Assembly: GCA_001790455.1 (NCBI GenBank)
Contig: MGCP01000042.1
Span: forward strand, 5,589 to 15,164
Direction: 5' to 3'
Length of the DNA: 9,576 bases
Source: Candidatus Saccharibacteria bacterium RIFCSPHIGHO2_02_FULL_47_12
GTDB taxonomy: Bacteria > Patescibacteriota > Saccharimonadia > Saccharimonadales > JANWIN01
In this document: in pieces, positions 1-5,141 of the stretch
How positions within the stretch are numbered: the stretch's first letter is position 1
How the letters are laid out: each line of letters opens with the position of its first letter
Made by a program: the position numbers and the translations under genes
The notes under the pieces: generated by a model
What the model saw: the letters and a program-made list of their open reading frames with translations, nothing else
What the model was told of the DNA's origin: nothing
Database searches by the model: none

Positions 1-6
1 CTGCAG

Positions 7-18
7 TATTATAAACTT
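7..18 (+). promoter_or_regulatory. Putative leaderless promoter of the YdeI-like gene
   Basis: A -10-like TATTAT (7-12) is followed by exactly six bases (AAACTT) and then the ATG at 19. No Shine-Dalgarno fits in that space. A start site about 7 nt past the -10 box would fall on the A of the ATG, giving a leaderless mRNA. The -35 region lies outside the window. Four other genes here show the same spacing. Confidence 0.5.
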
Positions 19-321
19 ATGTCAGGTAACAAACTTGCCGGCGGAGTAGCGCACAAGCTGCCAACCGATCTAAAGAACGCTCTCGTTTCTGACAGTAGAG
101 CGTTAGCAGCATGGGACGATATTACGCCTCTGGCGCGCAATGAATGGATTTGCTGGACTATAACAGTTAAGCAGCAAAAAACTAGAGACGAGCATGTAAA
201 GAGGGTGGTTTCGGAGCTAAAAGATGGCAAGAGACGTCCTTGTTGCTGGATTGGCTGCATACATCGTGCAGACAAACCCTTAAGCCAGTCAGTGCGCTGG
301 GCACTAGAAAAAACTAAATAA
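19..321 (+). CDS. YdeI/OmpD-associated-like small protein
   Basis: The 100-residue protein resembles the C-terminal domain of the YdeI/OmpD-associated family, which has been linked to resistance to cationic antimicrobial peptides in enterobacteria. The biochemical activity is unknown. What I see is the family-like pattern LAAWDDITPLARNEW (about residues 29-43), then a basic helix with KTRDEHVKRVVSELKDGK (54-71), then a Cys-rich RRPCCWIGCIHR stretch (72-83) with three cysteines and a histidine. There is no signal peptide or membrane segment, so it should be cytoplasmic. The ATG at 19 follows a -10-like box by 6 nt and has no Shine-Dalgarno. The gene converges on the protease gene, with 28 nt between the stops and no clear terminator. 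The family call rests on remembered pattern similarity; the link to peptide resistance is extrapolation. Confidence 0.6.
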   Translation: MSGNKLAGGVAHKLPTDLKNALVSDSRALAAWDDITPLARNEWICWTITVKQQKTRDEHVKRVVSELKDGKRRPCCWIGCIHRADKPLSQSVRWALEKTK

Positions 322-349
322 TAGTATCTTTGGCAGGCTTTAAGTAGTG

Positions 350-1912
350 CTAGTTAAAGTAGGGGCTCCAGTAATACAGCTGGAGGAATTGATAGAAATT
401 AAGACTGCAGGTCAAACTTGCACAGTAAACATGCCCCATTAGGTCTGGGCTTGATGTATGACCTAGCCCCATAGTGTGGCCTTGCTCGTGTGCGGCTACC
501 TGGTAAATGAGCCCGCCGCCACATCCGTAACCATTTGCATTCATGATGACTGAAAATCCCCCACCGTTTTGAGCAATAGAGCCATAGCTACCACTTGTGC
601 CAGAAGGCCCGCCTCCCAGGCCAGTACACGCGTTGCTGGGGTAACCACCTGTGAACTGCACTAAAACATTGTTTGACTTTCCAGCTTGGTACAGTTTTGG
701 TGACCCGTCTCGTCCGTTGTACAGGTTGTCCCATACTGCGTAGTCTATGCTTCCTCCGCACCCTGCGGGGTTATGGCAAGTACGGTACCATGCAACGGTT
801 TGCGAACCCCGTATAACCTCTGCGGGTTGCAATGTTGGTGCTTTTTTTACCTGTGTTAAGTACCAATAATTTGCGTGCGCTCCAACGTTTCTGGCATTGC
901 AAGCTAGATCGCACCAGAGAAAGCCAGAGGGTGATTGATCTGCGGCGTAGAACCAAACATAACGTACGTTTTGTTTTGTGGCTGCTTCTACCTTACCCTT
1001 GCCGCCAACAGGCTGGAGTTTATCTTTTTGGCCGGGTAATTTATGCGATGGTAATTTAGGATATACAGACACCGCGTAGTTAGTTCCATCTTGAGTAAAT
1101 TGGCCGTGCGACTTGCTTCCTATTTGTTTTATTACAATGTCTTTTTCTTTGCCTCCAAATGTGTGGGGTTTTATGGGCATGTTTGGACTTTTGGCATTTA
1201 CTTGAGGGGTTGAATCTGAAACTGCCGGTATTTCTGCCTCTTCGCTGACTGGCAGCGGAACTTCGGTTTTATCCCAGACTTTAGAATTGTTGCTTTGCGC
1301 TAGATCACCCGCCTTAGACACAACTACGTCTACTTGCTCTGGCAAATATGCTGTTTTTGCTTCCTGGCATAAGTTTGTAATTATTTCTTCGGCTACCTGA
1401 AAAGCTTCTGGCTTATTACCGTCATAGTGCGCTACGCTCTTTACTCCGCTAGATAGATTGAGGTCAATTGTAGTAGCCAGTTGTGCCACTAAGTTTCCAC
1501 TTTGGCTATAATTTTCGTTTAAACTTGTGAACTTGGCATCAAGTATCTGGTTAACAATTTTATCGACTGTCGAGTGGCTCAGGTGAGTTGTAGCAAGCTT
1601 GAATGGCGTTTGAATGTCATCGTTTTCGCAAAAGAGGGCACCATTGCCATAAAGCAGCGCGGCGGGCGGGTGGTAGGCGACGCCTTCATCAACCGAATAC
1701 ACCTGCTGGTGTGGCAGTTCATACTGCAAAACAATCTCGTCAGCCCCCCTGGGAACTATAGTAGAAGCTGATAACCTCCAGATATATATTCCGCCTACAA
1801 TTGCAAAGAGCAAAATAAACAAGATTGCGTTTTTTACACTAAGACGGCCAGAAGGAATGAACATTATGCGCTTGGCTGGGCGCTCTGTTTTTTCGGATTT
1901 AGTTGAGGCCAT
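350..1912 (-). CDS. Membrane-anchored metzincin-like zinc metalloprotease
   Basis: This 520-residue protein is probably a surface endopeptidase. A Lys/Arg-rich N-terminus (to about residue 27) precedes one hydrophobic segment (about 28-47), which predicts a type II anchor with the rest outside the cell. Residues about 55-195 resemble a beta-rich domain seen at the N-terminus of actinobacterial secreted proteins (the GADEIVLQYEL and LLYGNGALF patterns). Residues 196-310 form a low-complexity Pro/Lys/Ser linker. The C-terminal catalytic domain (about 315-520) carries HEQGHTMGLGH (475-485), a perfect HExxHxxGxxH zinc site with Glu476 as catalytic base, followed by a plausible Met-turn at SPDLMG (Met492). 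Many cysteines (334, 338, 379, 385, 429, 464, 497, 502) suggest disulfides and an oxidising location. The start is supported by the immediate N-terminal anchor. I cannot place it in a named peptidase family; substrate unknown. Confidence 0.8.
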   Translation of the reverse strand: MASTKSEKTERPAKRIMFIPSGRLSVKNAILFILLFAIVGGIYIWRLSASTIVPRGADEIVLQYELPHQQVYSVDEGVAYHPPAALLYGNGALFCENDDIQTPFKLATTHLSHSTVDKIVNQILDAKFTSLNENYSQSGNLVAQLATTIDLNLSSGVKSVAHYDGNKPEAFQVAEEIITNLCQEAKTAYLPEQVDVVVSKAGDLAQSNNSKVWDKTEVPLPVSEEAEIPAVSDSTPQVNAKSPNMPIKPHTFGGKEKDIVIKQIGSKSHGQFTQDGTNYAVSVYPKLPSHKLPGQKDKLQPVGGKGKVEAATKQNVRYVWFYAADQSPSGFLWCDLACNARNVGAHANYWYLTQVKKAPTLQPAEVIRGSQTVAWYRTCHNPAGCGGSIDYAVWDNLYNGRDGSPKLYQAGKSNNVLVQFTGGYPSNACTGLGGGPSGTSGSYGSIAQNGGGFSVIMNANGYGCGGGLIYQVAAHEQGHTMGLGHTSSPDLMGHVYCASLTCSLNFYQFLQLYYWSPYFN

Positions 1913-1970
1913 GTTTTTTTCTTTCTTTTTGTATAATTTAGGTTTTATATAATTATTAATGCTACATATC

Positions 1971-1999
1971 TAATAACATAAGCATAAGCTTACTGTCAA
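1971..1999 (-). promoter_or_regulatory. Candidate promoter of the metalloprotease gene
   Basis: On the minus strand a perfect TTGACA (1999-1994) is followed after 17 nt by TTATTA (1976-1971). TATTAG, shifted one base, is an alternative -10. The spacer contains the tandem hexamer GCTTATGCTTATG (1989-1977). The transcript would have a leader of about 50 nt ending in an A-rich tract (AAAGAAAG) that is only a weak ribosome-binding site. The same TTGACA/TTATTA arrangement precedes the neighbouring secreted-protein gene. Confidence 0.4.
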
Positions 2000-2028
2000 C
2001 TAAATATGGTCGGTGGATTCAGCTCTGG

Positions 2029-2316
2029 CTAACCAGTGTATCTAGCTGCAGCCGGCATGGGGGTGGCTGGCATTGGTTCGTTTGTGGCTTCCTGCGGCGT
2101 AGAATCGCCCACCGGTAATTCTGTAGAGCAGTCAACTACACTGCCGTCAGGATTAGTCATCACGCAGTCAACATGGTCTGGCCCCTCCGGGTCTACACCG
2201 GCTTCAATGCCTTGGCTTGCGTTTGCTTCGGCACTAGTCGGAGCACAAATGGCTAGGCTACCTGCAGCAAGCAGAGTAGCTGCGGTCAAATGTTTTATGC
2301 TTTTTTGAAATTCCAT
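2029..2316 (-). CDS. Small secreted protein, unrecognised
   Basis: I do not recognise this 95-residue protein. Residues 1-33 form a typical Sec signal peptide: Lys5 and Lys8, a hydrophobic core LTAATLLAAGSLAI (10-23), and likely signal peptidase I cleavage after AEA or ANA (about 31-33). The LAIC stretch ending at Cys24 does not fit a lipobox because Ile precedes the Cys. The mature part is short and acidic, contains two VDC motifs (Cys51 and Cys63, possibly one disulfide loop) and ends in a Pro/Ala/Met-rich tail. It could be a cell-surface or released peptide. It lies 116 nt upstream of the protease gene on the same strand, so a role as partner, substrate or inhibitor is possible but unproven. 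The opposite-strand frame across the same bases has no such organisation. Confidence 0.65.
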   Translation of the reverse strand: MEFQKSIKHLTAATLLAAGSLAICAPTSAEANASQGIEAGVDPEGPDHVDCVMTNPDGSVVDCSTELPVGDSTPQEATNEPMPATPMPAAARYTG

Positions 2317-2335
2317 AATAACTAACGACCTTGTT

Positions 2336-2365
2336 TAATAAGAGTATAATATCACGATTTGTCAA
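2336..2365 (-). promoter_or_regulatory. Candidate promoter of the secreted-protein gene
   Basis: On the minus strand TTGACA (2365-2360) is followed after 18 nt by TTATTA (2341-2336), matching the layout upstream of the protease gene. A competing -10, TATACT (2348-2343), lies between them and pairs with TTGACT (2374-2369) only at a long 20-nt spacing. An AAGG motif about 13 nt before the ATG is a poor ribosome-binding site. Confidence 0.35.
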
Positions 2366-2506
2366 ATTAGTCAATGTATCAAACTGTGGGTATCCTAGTA
2401 AACATACTCTGCAACTTAGAGTTGAACCGTTTCCTTTTGGGCTGACTGCATCCATCGCCAGAAAACCTAAAAAGCATCTAACTGACTACTTGCGCACTCT
2501 TTTTTC

Positions 2507-2522
2507 TGGCTCCGAGGACTGG
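2507..2522 (-). repeat. Near-copy of the tRNA-Asn 3' end (15/16)
   Basis: Bases 2507-2522 match 3203-3218 at 15 of 16 positions and in the same orientation. The matched piece of the tRNA is its CCA end, discriminator, 3' acceptor strand and the adjoining 3' T-stem bases; the one difference is A2515 against G3211. The copies are 696 nt apart and flank the Nudix gene. tRNA 3' ends are common integration sites, so an attachment-site remnant is possible, but no integrase is visible and the match is short enough to be chance. Confidence 0.35.
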
Positions 2523-2551
2523 GGCTGCCTTCGGCACATTTCCTCACGTGC

Positions 2552-2647
2552 TCAAAGCAAGCTTTTGTGCGTGCTCGTCATGAACGCACCAGCAACTACG
2601 CCCAGCTCTCGCTGTGCTTTTGCTTGCACAAACCACTCCTGAGCCAT
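2552..2647 (-). CDS. Possible 31-residue micro-ORF or gene remnant
   Basis: A 31-codon frame starts at ATG 2647 and begins MAQEWFVQAKAQRELG. It reads like the amphipathic, charged N-terminus of a normal cytoplasmic protein, then stops at TGA 2552. On the minus strand a -10-like TATAAC lies 7 nt before the ATG, much like the leaderless starts of other genes here. After the stop, the same frame continues open for about 21 codons (charged, REEMCRRQ-like) before the next stop. It may be the stump of a decayed gene, a real micropeptide or chance. No family is recognised. Confidence 0.2.
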   Translation of the reverse strand: MAQEWFVQAKAQRELGVVAGAFMTSTHKSLL

Positions 2648-2651
2648 AGAG

Positions 2652-2665
2652 GAAGTTATAACTTC
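2652..2665. repeat. Perfect 14-bp palindrome
   Basis: GAAGTTATAACTTC is perfectly self-complementary over 14 bp. It lies 13 nt beyond the Nudix stop codon and just ahead of the 31-codon minus-strand ORF, where it contains the -10-like TATAAC. It has no loop or T-run, so a protein-binding operator is more likely than a terminator. Its function is unknown. Confidence 0.5.
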
Positions 2666-2678
2666 GATAAAGTCAGAT

Positions 2679-3086
2679 TTAAGAAGAAGTATTATTTAAT
2701 GTGAGCCATTCGTTTGTCGTCGAGATAAAGTCATCTTGAGACCTTAGTTTATGATTTTGATCTATGCTAAGCCAGCTATACGAACTGTGCTCCCAGCTTA
2801 ATTTGACTTTAGGCTTATTACCATTAACCTTACCGGCAAAAAGAACGTGGCATGTGTCTGGGTCAATTGATTTCTTGTACACTTTATGAACTTCTTCAGC
2901 ATCTAGCATAAAGCCTGTTTCTTCAGAAATTTCCCTAACAACTGACTGGATTTCGGATTCGTTGCCCTCAAGTTCGCCACCTGGGAGATCGTCTTCGTTG
3001 GCATATTTAGGGTGTGTGTTGTTTCGGACCAAGACTAGTAAATTATTTTCATCGTCGTAAATTAGCGACTTTGCAATTATTTTCAT
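2679..3086 (-). CDS. Nudix hydrolase
   Basis: This 135-residue protein is a single-domain Nudix hydrolase, the class that cleaves nucleoside diphosphates linked to another moiety using divalent metal. The full Nudix box Gx5Ex7REUxEExGU is present from Gly37 to Phe59: Gly37, Glu43, then REISEETGF (51-59) with the metal-binding Glu55 and Glu56. It is preceded by the common lead-in DLPGG (33-37). The strand IIAKSLIYDDENNLLVLVR (3-21) starts the fold, and a WLS motif (about 105-107) is usual for the C-terminal part. Length is normal. No residue identifies the substrate, so mutT-like or ADP-ribose-type activity cannot be chosen. The gene is isolated from the upstream tRNA by a terminator and has its own leaderless-type start, TATGCT then 6 nt then ATG. 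Confidence 0.9.
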   Translation of the reverse strand: MKIIAKSLIYDDENNLLVLVRNNTHPKYANEDDLPGGELEGNESEIQSVVREISEETGFMLDAEEVHKVYKKSIDPDTCHVLFAGKVNGNKPKVKLSWEHSSYSWLSIDQNHKLRSQDDFISTTNEWLTLNNTSS

Positions 3087-3098
3087 ATCTAAAGCATA
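3087..3098 (-). promoter_or_regulatory. Putative leaderless promoter of the Nudix gene
   Basis: Reading the minus strand, TATGCT (3098-3093) is followed by six bases (TTAGAT) and the ATG at 3086. There is no Shine-Dalgarno. No good -35 box is seen at the normal distance. The promoter lies just past the tRNA terminator, so the gene is probably transcribed separately. Confidence 0.5.
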
Positions 3099-3154
3099 CC
3101 AAATAACAGGTTCAGCTAGCTTTTAATTAAGGCTTCAAATCTAGTACGGGTATA

Positions 3155-3188
3155 CAAAAAGTCAGAACTGAATTAACAGTTCTGACTT
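3155..3188 (-). terminator. Intrinsic terminator after tRNA-Asn
   Basis: A 12-bp perfect stem (3159-3170 with 3177-3188) with a 6-nt loop (TTAATT on the minus strand) ends in a TTTTT run on the minus strand (3160-3156). It lies 15 nt past the CCA end of the tRNA. The plus strand has no T-run after the stem, so termination is directional and serves the tRNA transcript. Confidence 0.9.
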
Positions 3189-3202
3189 CATCTATTCTAG
3201 CT

Positions 3203-3277
3203 TGGCTCCGGGGACTGGACTCGAACCAGCAACCTCGAAGTTAACAGCTTCTTGCTCTACCATTGAGCTACCCCGGA
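3203..3277 (-). tRNA. tRNA-Asn(GTT), CCA encoded
   Basis: The minus strand folds as a complete 75-nt tRNA. The acceptor stem is TCCGGGG/CCCCGGA with discriminator G and a genomically encoded CCA (3205-3203). The D-arm GCTC...GAGC has a GG-containing loop, and the T-arm is GCTGG-TTCGAGT-CCAGT. The anticodon loop is CTGTTAA, giving anticodon GTT, and the body closely resembles bacterial tRNA-Asn. The anticodon stem AGAAG/CTTCG has four good pairs and an A-G mismatch at its top. No intron is present. It is transcribed leftward from the shared control region and followed by a strong terminator. Confidence 0.95.
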
Positions 3278-3357
3278 ATACCATAAAATTGTACTCTATG
3301 AGCACTCTAGAGTAAACGGGGCTAAATGCAAACCCGTATTACTCTTGAGTATTATGG
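3278..3357. promoter_or_regulatory. Divergent control region with repeated ACTC-NN-GAGT elements
   Basis: This region separates tRNA-Asn (leftward) from the 292-aa gene (rightward). It contains ACTCTAGAGT (3304-3313, a perfect palindrome), ACTCTTGAGT (3341-3350) and a looser ACTCTATGAG (3293-3302). Two of these also form the arms of a larger inverted repeat, GAGTAA-ACGGG (3310-3320) with CCCGT-A-TTACTC (3333-3344), giving 11 pairs with one bulged A. The second arm occupies the -35 region of the rightward promoter, which suggests an operator, though no regulator is known. Confidence 0.4.
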
Positions 3358-3369
3358 TATAATATTGTT
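3355..3369 (+). promoter_or_regulatory. Extended -10 leaderless promoter of the 292-aa gene
   Basis: A perfect TATAAT (3358-3363) with an extended -10 TGG (3355-3357) is followed by six bases (ATTGTT) and ATG at 3370. There is no Shine-Dalgarno. No good -35 hexamer is seen, which fits an extended -10 promoter. This is the clearest leaderless start in the window. Confidence 0.75.
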
Positions 3370-4248
3370 ATGTCAGATTTTGCGACTTATAGATTAGGAG
3401 ATAGCGTATACGAGCTGGCCAACGGTCTAGTTCCAGAAATGGCCCGTGTTTTTGATGTCGAACTTGGCGATCAGCCAAGTGACGAAGCACTGGGTAACCT
3501 AGTGGGCGCAATTGGCCGCAGTAAGGTCTTGCAAGAGAATATTCCCCATGTTCGAGAAATTCTGGGGACCGACCAAGATGGATTAGCAATTGCAGCAGAG
3601 TGGTTGGGCCGTTCAGGCGTGCAGCTGGCGCTAAACAGGAGCCTTTGGACTCCAGAAATTCCTACACCAGACAACGCAGCCACAGTCATAACTGGCGCCG
3701 TAGCGAATTGGCAAGATAGAACCGCTAAGTTGGTAGCAGATAGCCCGAGCAGGGAAAATGTTTATATTGCAGCTGGCAATCGTGTCATGGATACTCCGTC
3801 AGAAAAAACAAATGCAAACGTAGAACAATTCTTTGCAGAAGAAGATAGATATCCTACGGAAACAGAATACGCGGGAGTGTTTGTTATGCCTGTGCTTCTA
3901 GCTTCTGGGCACGCTGTGGTTATAGAAGGGTACGATACCCCAAAGGGCGATGAAATTGCCAAACGGTTTGCTGCCGAACACAGCAATGTATTTAGAGGGA
4001 ACGTTGGGTTCGCCCGTGTAGCCAATGCGGGTATTCAGATGGCTGCCCAATTTGTACGGGCTGCACGCGAGGCTGGTATAGCTTATGACCTTGACGCCAC
4101 CAACCCGCAGGCTTATGTTTTGACGGATGAATTTGCAGTAGCCCAAAATGAAGATCATACCCGCGACCCAAAAAACTACCAAAATCCTTTCACTGGTATA
4201 CGCCAAGTTGCTGTTACAGCCAAAGAACTCAACTCTCTAATTTCTTAA
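3370..4248 (+). CDS. Unrecognised 292-aa protein
   Basis: I do not recognise the family. The protein is acidic, with no signal peptide or membrane segment, so it is probably cytoplasmic. The first 130 residues look mainly helical. From about residue 131 the pattern alternates like an alpha/beta fold: VYIAAGNRVM, then a conspicuous YPTETEYA, then VFVMPVLLASGHAVVIEGYDTP, VGFARVANAGIQMAAQFVRAAREAG and a final YVLTDEFAVAQNEDHTRDPKNY. The PTETEYA and SGH...EGYDTPKGDEI segments faintly recall YdcF/DUF218-type Rossmann proteins, but I would not assign it on that. The start is fixed by the perfect TATAAT six nt upstream. The gene is monocistronic, facing aroD with 51 nt between stops and no obvious terminator hairpin. 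Confidence 0.8.
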   Translation: MSDFATYRLGDSVYELANGLVPEMARVFDVELGDQPSDEALGNLVGAIGRSKVLQENIPHVREILGTDQDGLAIAAEWLGRSGVQLALNRSLWTPEIPTPDNAATVITGAVANWQDRTAKLVADSPSRENVYIAAGNRVMDTPSEKTNANVEQFFAEEDRYPTETEYAGVFVMPVLLASGHAVVIEGYDTPKGDEIAKRFAAEHSNVFRGNVGFARVANAGIQMAAQFVRAAREAGIAYDLDATNPQAYVLTDEFAVAQNEDHTRDPKNYQNPFTGIRQVAVTAKELNSLIS

Positions 4249-4299
4249 TCTGAAAAAGGCTGCGAAGTACGTCCACTAGCGGGCCAAGCATCTGTGTTC

Positions 4300-5016
4300 T
4301 CACTCAAACAGTTTGCGATAGTTGGGGTAGAATTTCTTTAGAAGTTCGTGGGTTTCCAGGTAGTTTAACTGGCCTGGCGCTACGGCTTGATCGCCCGCAT
4401 ATGCATACGTTAGGTGTGAACCAAGACCAGGAAAAAATATACGGGATGACGGGCCAAAGTCACCCATGGCAACTATTATAAGCTTGCTTGTAGTTGTATT
4501 GAGCGTAAAATCAGCCAGTCTCTGATATTCGTCTAGAGTATCAGCCATGGCTGCAATTTTTGTATAGTCACTAACACTCCTTGATTCCTGCTGGATATGT
4601 TCGAGTTCTTCTGCACTTGGCGTTTCGTTAAAATTGTGGCTGGATACTACCACTATTTTCTGATTGTCGTTTGCGGCATCTACGACATCCGGCAAAATGT
4701 CTGCGGCTAGCTCAATATCTACACCATCAACCAAGGGCATAAGGTGTTGGTACACTGCCAGTCTATCCTCTTCTGAGCCAGACCACTGGCCACCCTCTCC
4801 TTGATAACGAATTGTTAGCAAAGTGGGCATAACCCCAATGGATCTAATTTGATCTTCAAGATAGGGGAGGTCACTATATGGAAATAGATCTGCACGAAAT
4901 TCTGCAACATCGGCGATTGATGCGATTGATTGAAGTGTAGTCTTTCCAATTGATTGGGTAATGGGAACTGCTATGGTGGGTTCTGGTCGTTCTAATACCT
5001 CTTGTAGCCTGTTCAT
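4300..5016 (-). CDS. aroD: Type I 3-dehydroquinate dehydratase
   Basis: This enzyme dehydrates 3-dehydroquinate to 3-dehydroshikimate in the shikimate pathway via a Schiff base on a TIM barrel. The class I signature is nearly complete: EFRADLF (39-45), TIRYQGEGG (68-76), DIE (100-102), SSHNFNETP (125-133) with the catalytic His127, DYTKIA (150-155) with Schiff-base Lys153, MGDFGPSSR (184-192) with carboxylate-binding Arg192, and APGQ (213-216) with Gln216. At 238 residues it is slightly shorter than the roughly 250 of enterobacterial AroD, but no catalytic residue is missing. It is encoded alone, with no other shikimate gene in the window. On the minus strand CATAAT lies 8 nt before the ATG and no Shine-Dalgarno is seen, so the mRNA is probably leaderless or nearly so. 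Confidence 0.93.
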   Translation of the reverse strand: MNRLQEVLERPEPTIAVPITQSIGKTTLQSIASIADVAEFRADLFPYSDLPYLEDQIRSIGVMPTLLTIRYQGEGGQWSGSEEDRLAVYQHLMPLVDGVDIELAADILPDVVDAANDNQKIVVVSSHNFNETPSAEELEHIQQESRSVSDYTKIAAMADTLDEYQRLADFTLNTTTSKLIIVAMGDFGPSSRIFFPGLGSHLTYAYAGDQAVAPGQLNYLETHELLKKFYPNYRKLFE

Positions 5017-5030
5017 TGTATTGAATTATG
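5017..5030 (-). promoter_or_regulatory. Putative near-leaderless promoter of aroD
   Basis: Reading the minus strand, CATAAT (5030-5025, 5 of 6 matches to TATAAT) is followed by eight bases and the ATG at 5016. Transcription would start at or within a base or two of the start codon. No Shine-Dalgarno is present in the gap. Confidence 0.4.
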
Positions 5031-5107
5031 AGTCTGCAGCGACTGCACTGCAAGCATTAGCAAAGATGTTCTAACTTCCATCGCTACTAAGAGCCAAGCA
5101 TAAACAC

Positions 5108-5141
5108 TTTACATTTCTTTCTCGCGTCATAAGATATTCAG
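5108..5141 (+). promoter_or_regulatory. Putative leaderless promoter of the 152-aa gene
   Basis: TTTACA (5108-5113), 16 nt, then TAAGAT (5130-5135), then six bases (ATTCAG) and ATG at 5142. The -10 matches at only 4 of 6, but the -35 and the exact 6-nt spacing to ATG support it. No Shine-Dalgarno. Confidence 0.45.

Larger units (their letters stand above)
2366..2678. other. Gene-poor stretch with GC-rich, structured core
   Basis: No convincing protein gene covers this stretch. The flanks are AT-rich, while roughly 2490-2645 is richer in G+C and contains short pairing elements: GAGGA...TCCTC enclosing TGCC-TTC-GGCA (about 2514-2546), and TGTGC...GCACA near 2612-2630. It also includes a near-copy of the tRNA-Asn 3' end and a 31-codon minus-strand ORF. 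I compared it by eye with RNase P RNA, tmRNA and SRP RNA signatures and found no acceptable match. It could be an unrecognised small RNA, a decayed gene or an element remnant. The long plus-strand frame here lacks a credible start. Confidence 0.35.

Noticed and set aside
1932..1937. TATAAT on the plus strand (also at 2345-2350)
   Set aside because: No -35 and no plus-strand gene follows either site; AT-rich promoter regions of minus-strand genes give such matches by chance.
2036..2308. 90-codon plus-strand frame opposite the secreted-protein gene
   Set aside because: The minus-strand frame has a textbook signal peptide and a promoter; the plus frame is its shadow.
2331..2642. 103-codon plus-strand open frame
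   Set aside because: It starts at a TTG inside AT-rich intergenic sequence, has no ribosome-binding site, overlaps the promoter of the secreted-protein gene, and its composition (Ser/Cys/Arg-rich, no fold-like pattern) looks like non-coding sequence.
2514..2650. RNase P RNA, tmRNA or SRP RNA in the gene-poor stretch
   Set aside because: A GAGGAAA stretch is present, but the matching 3' ACAGAA region, the tmRNA tRNA-like ends and tag, and the SRP loop motif are all missing.
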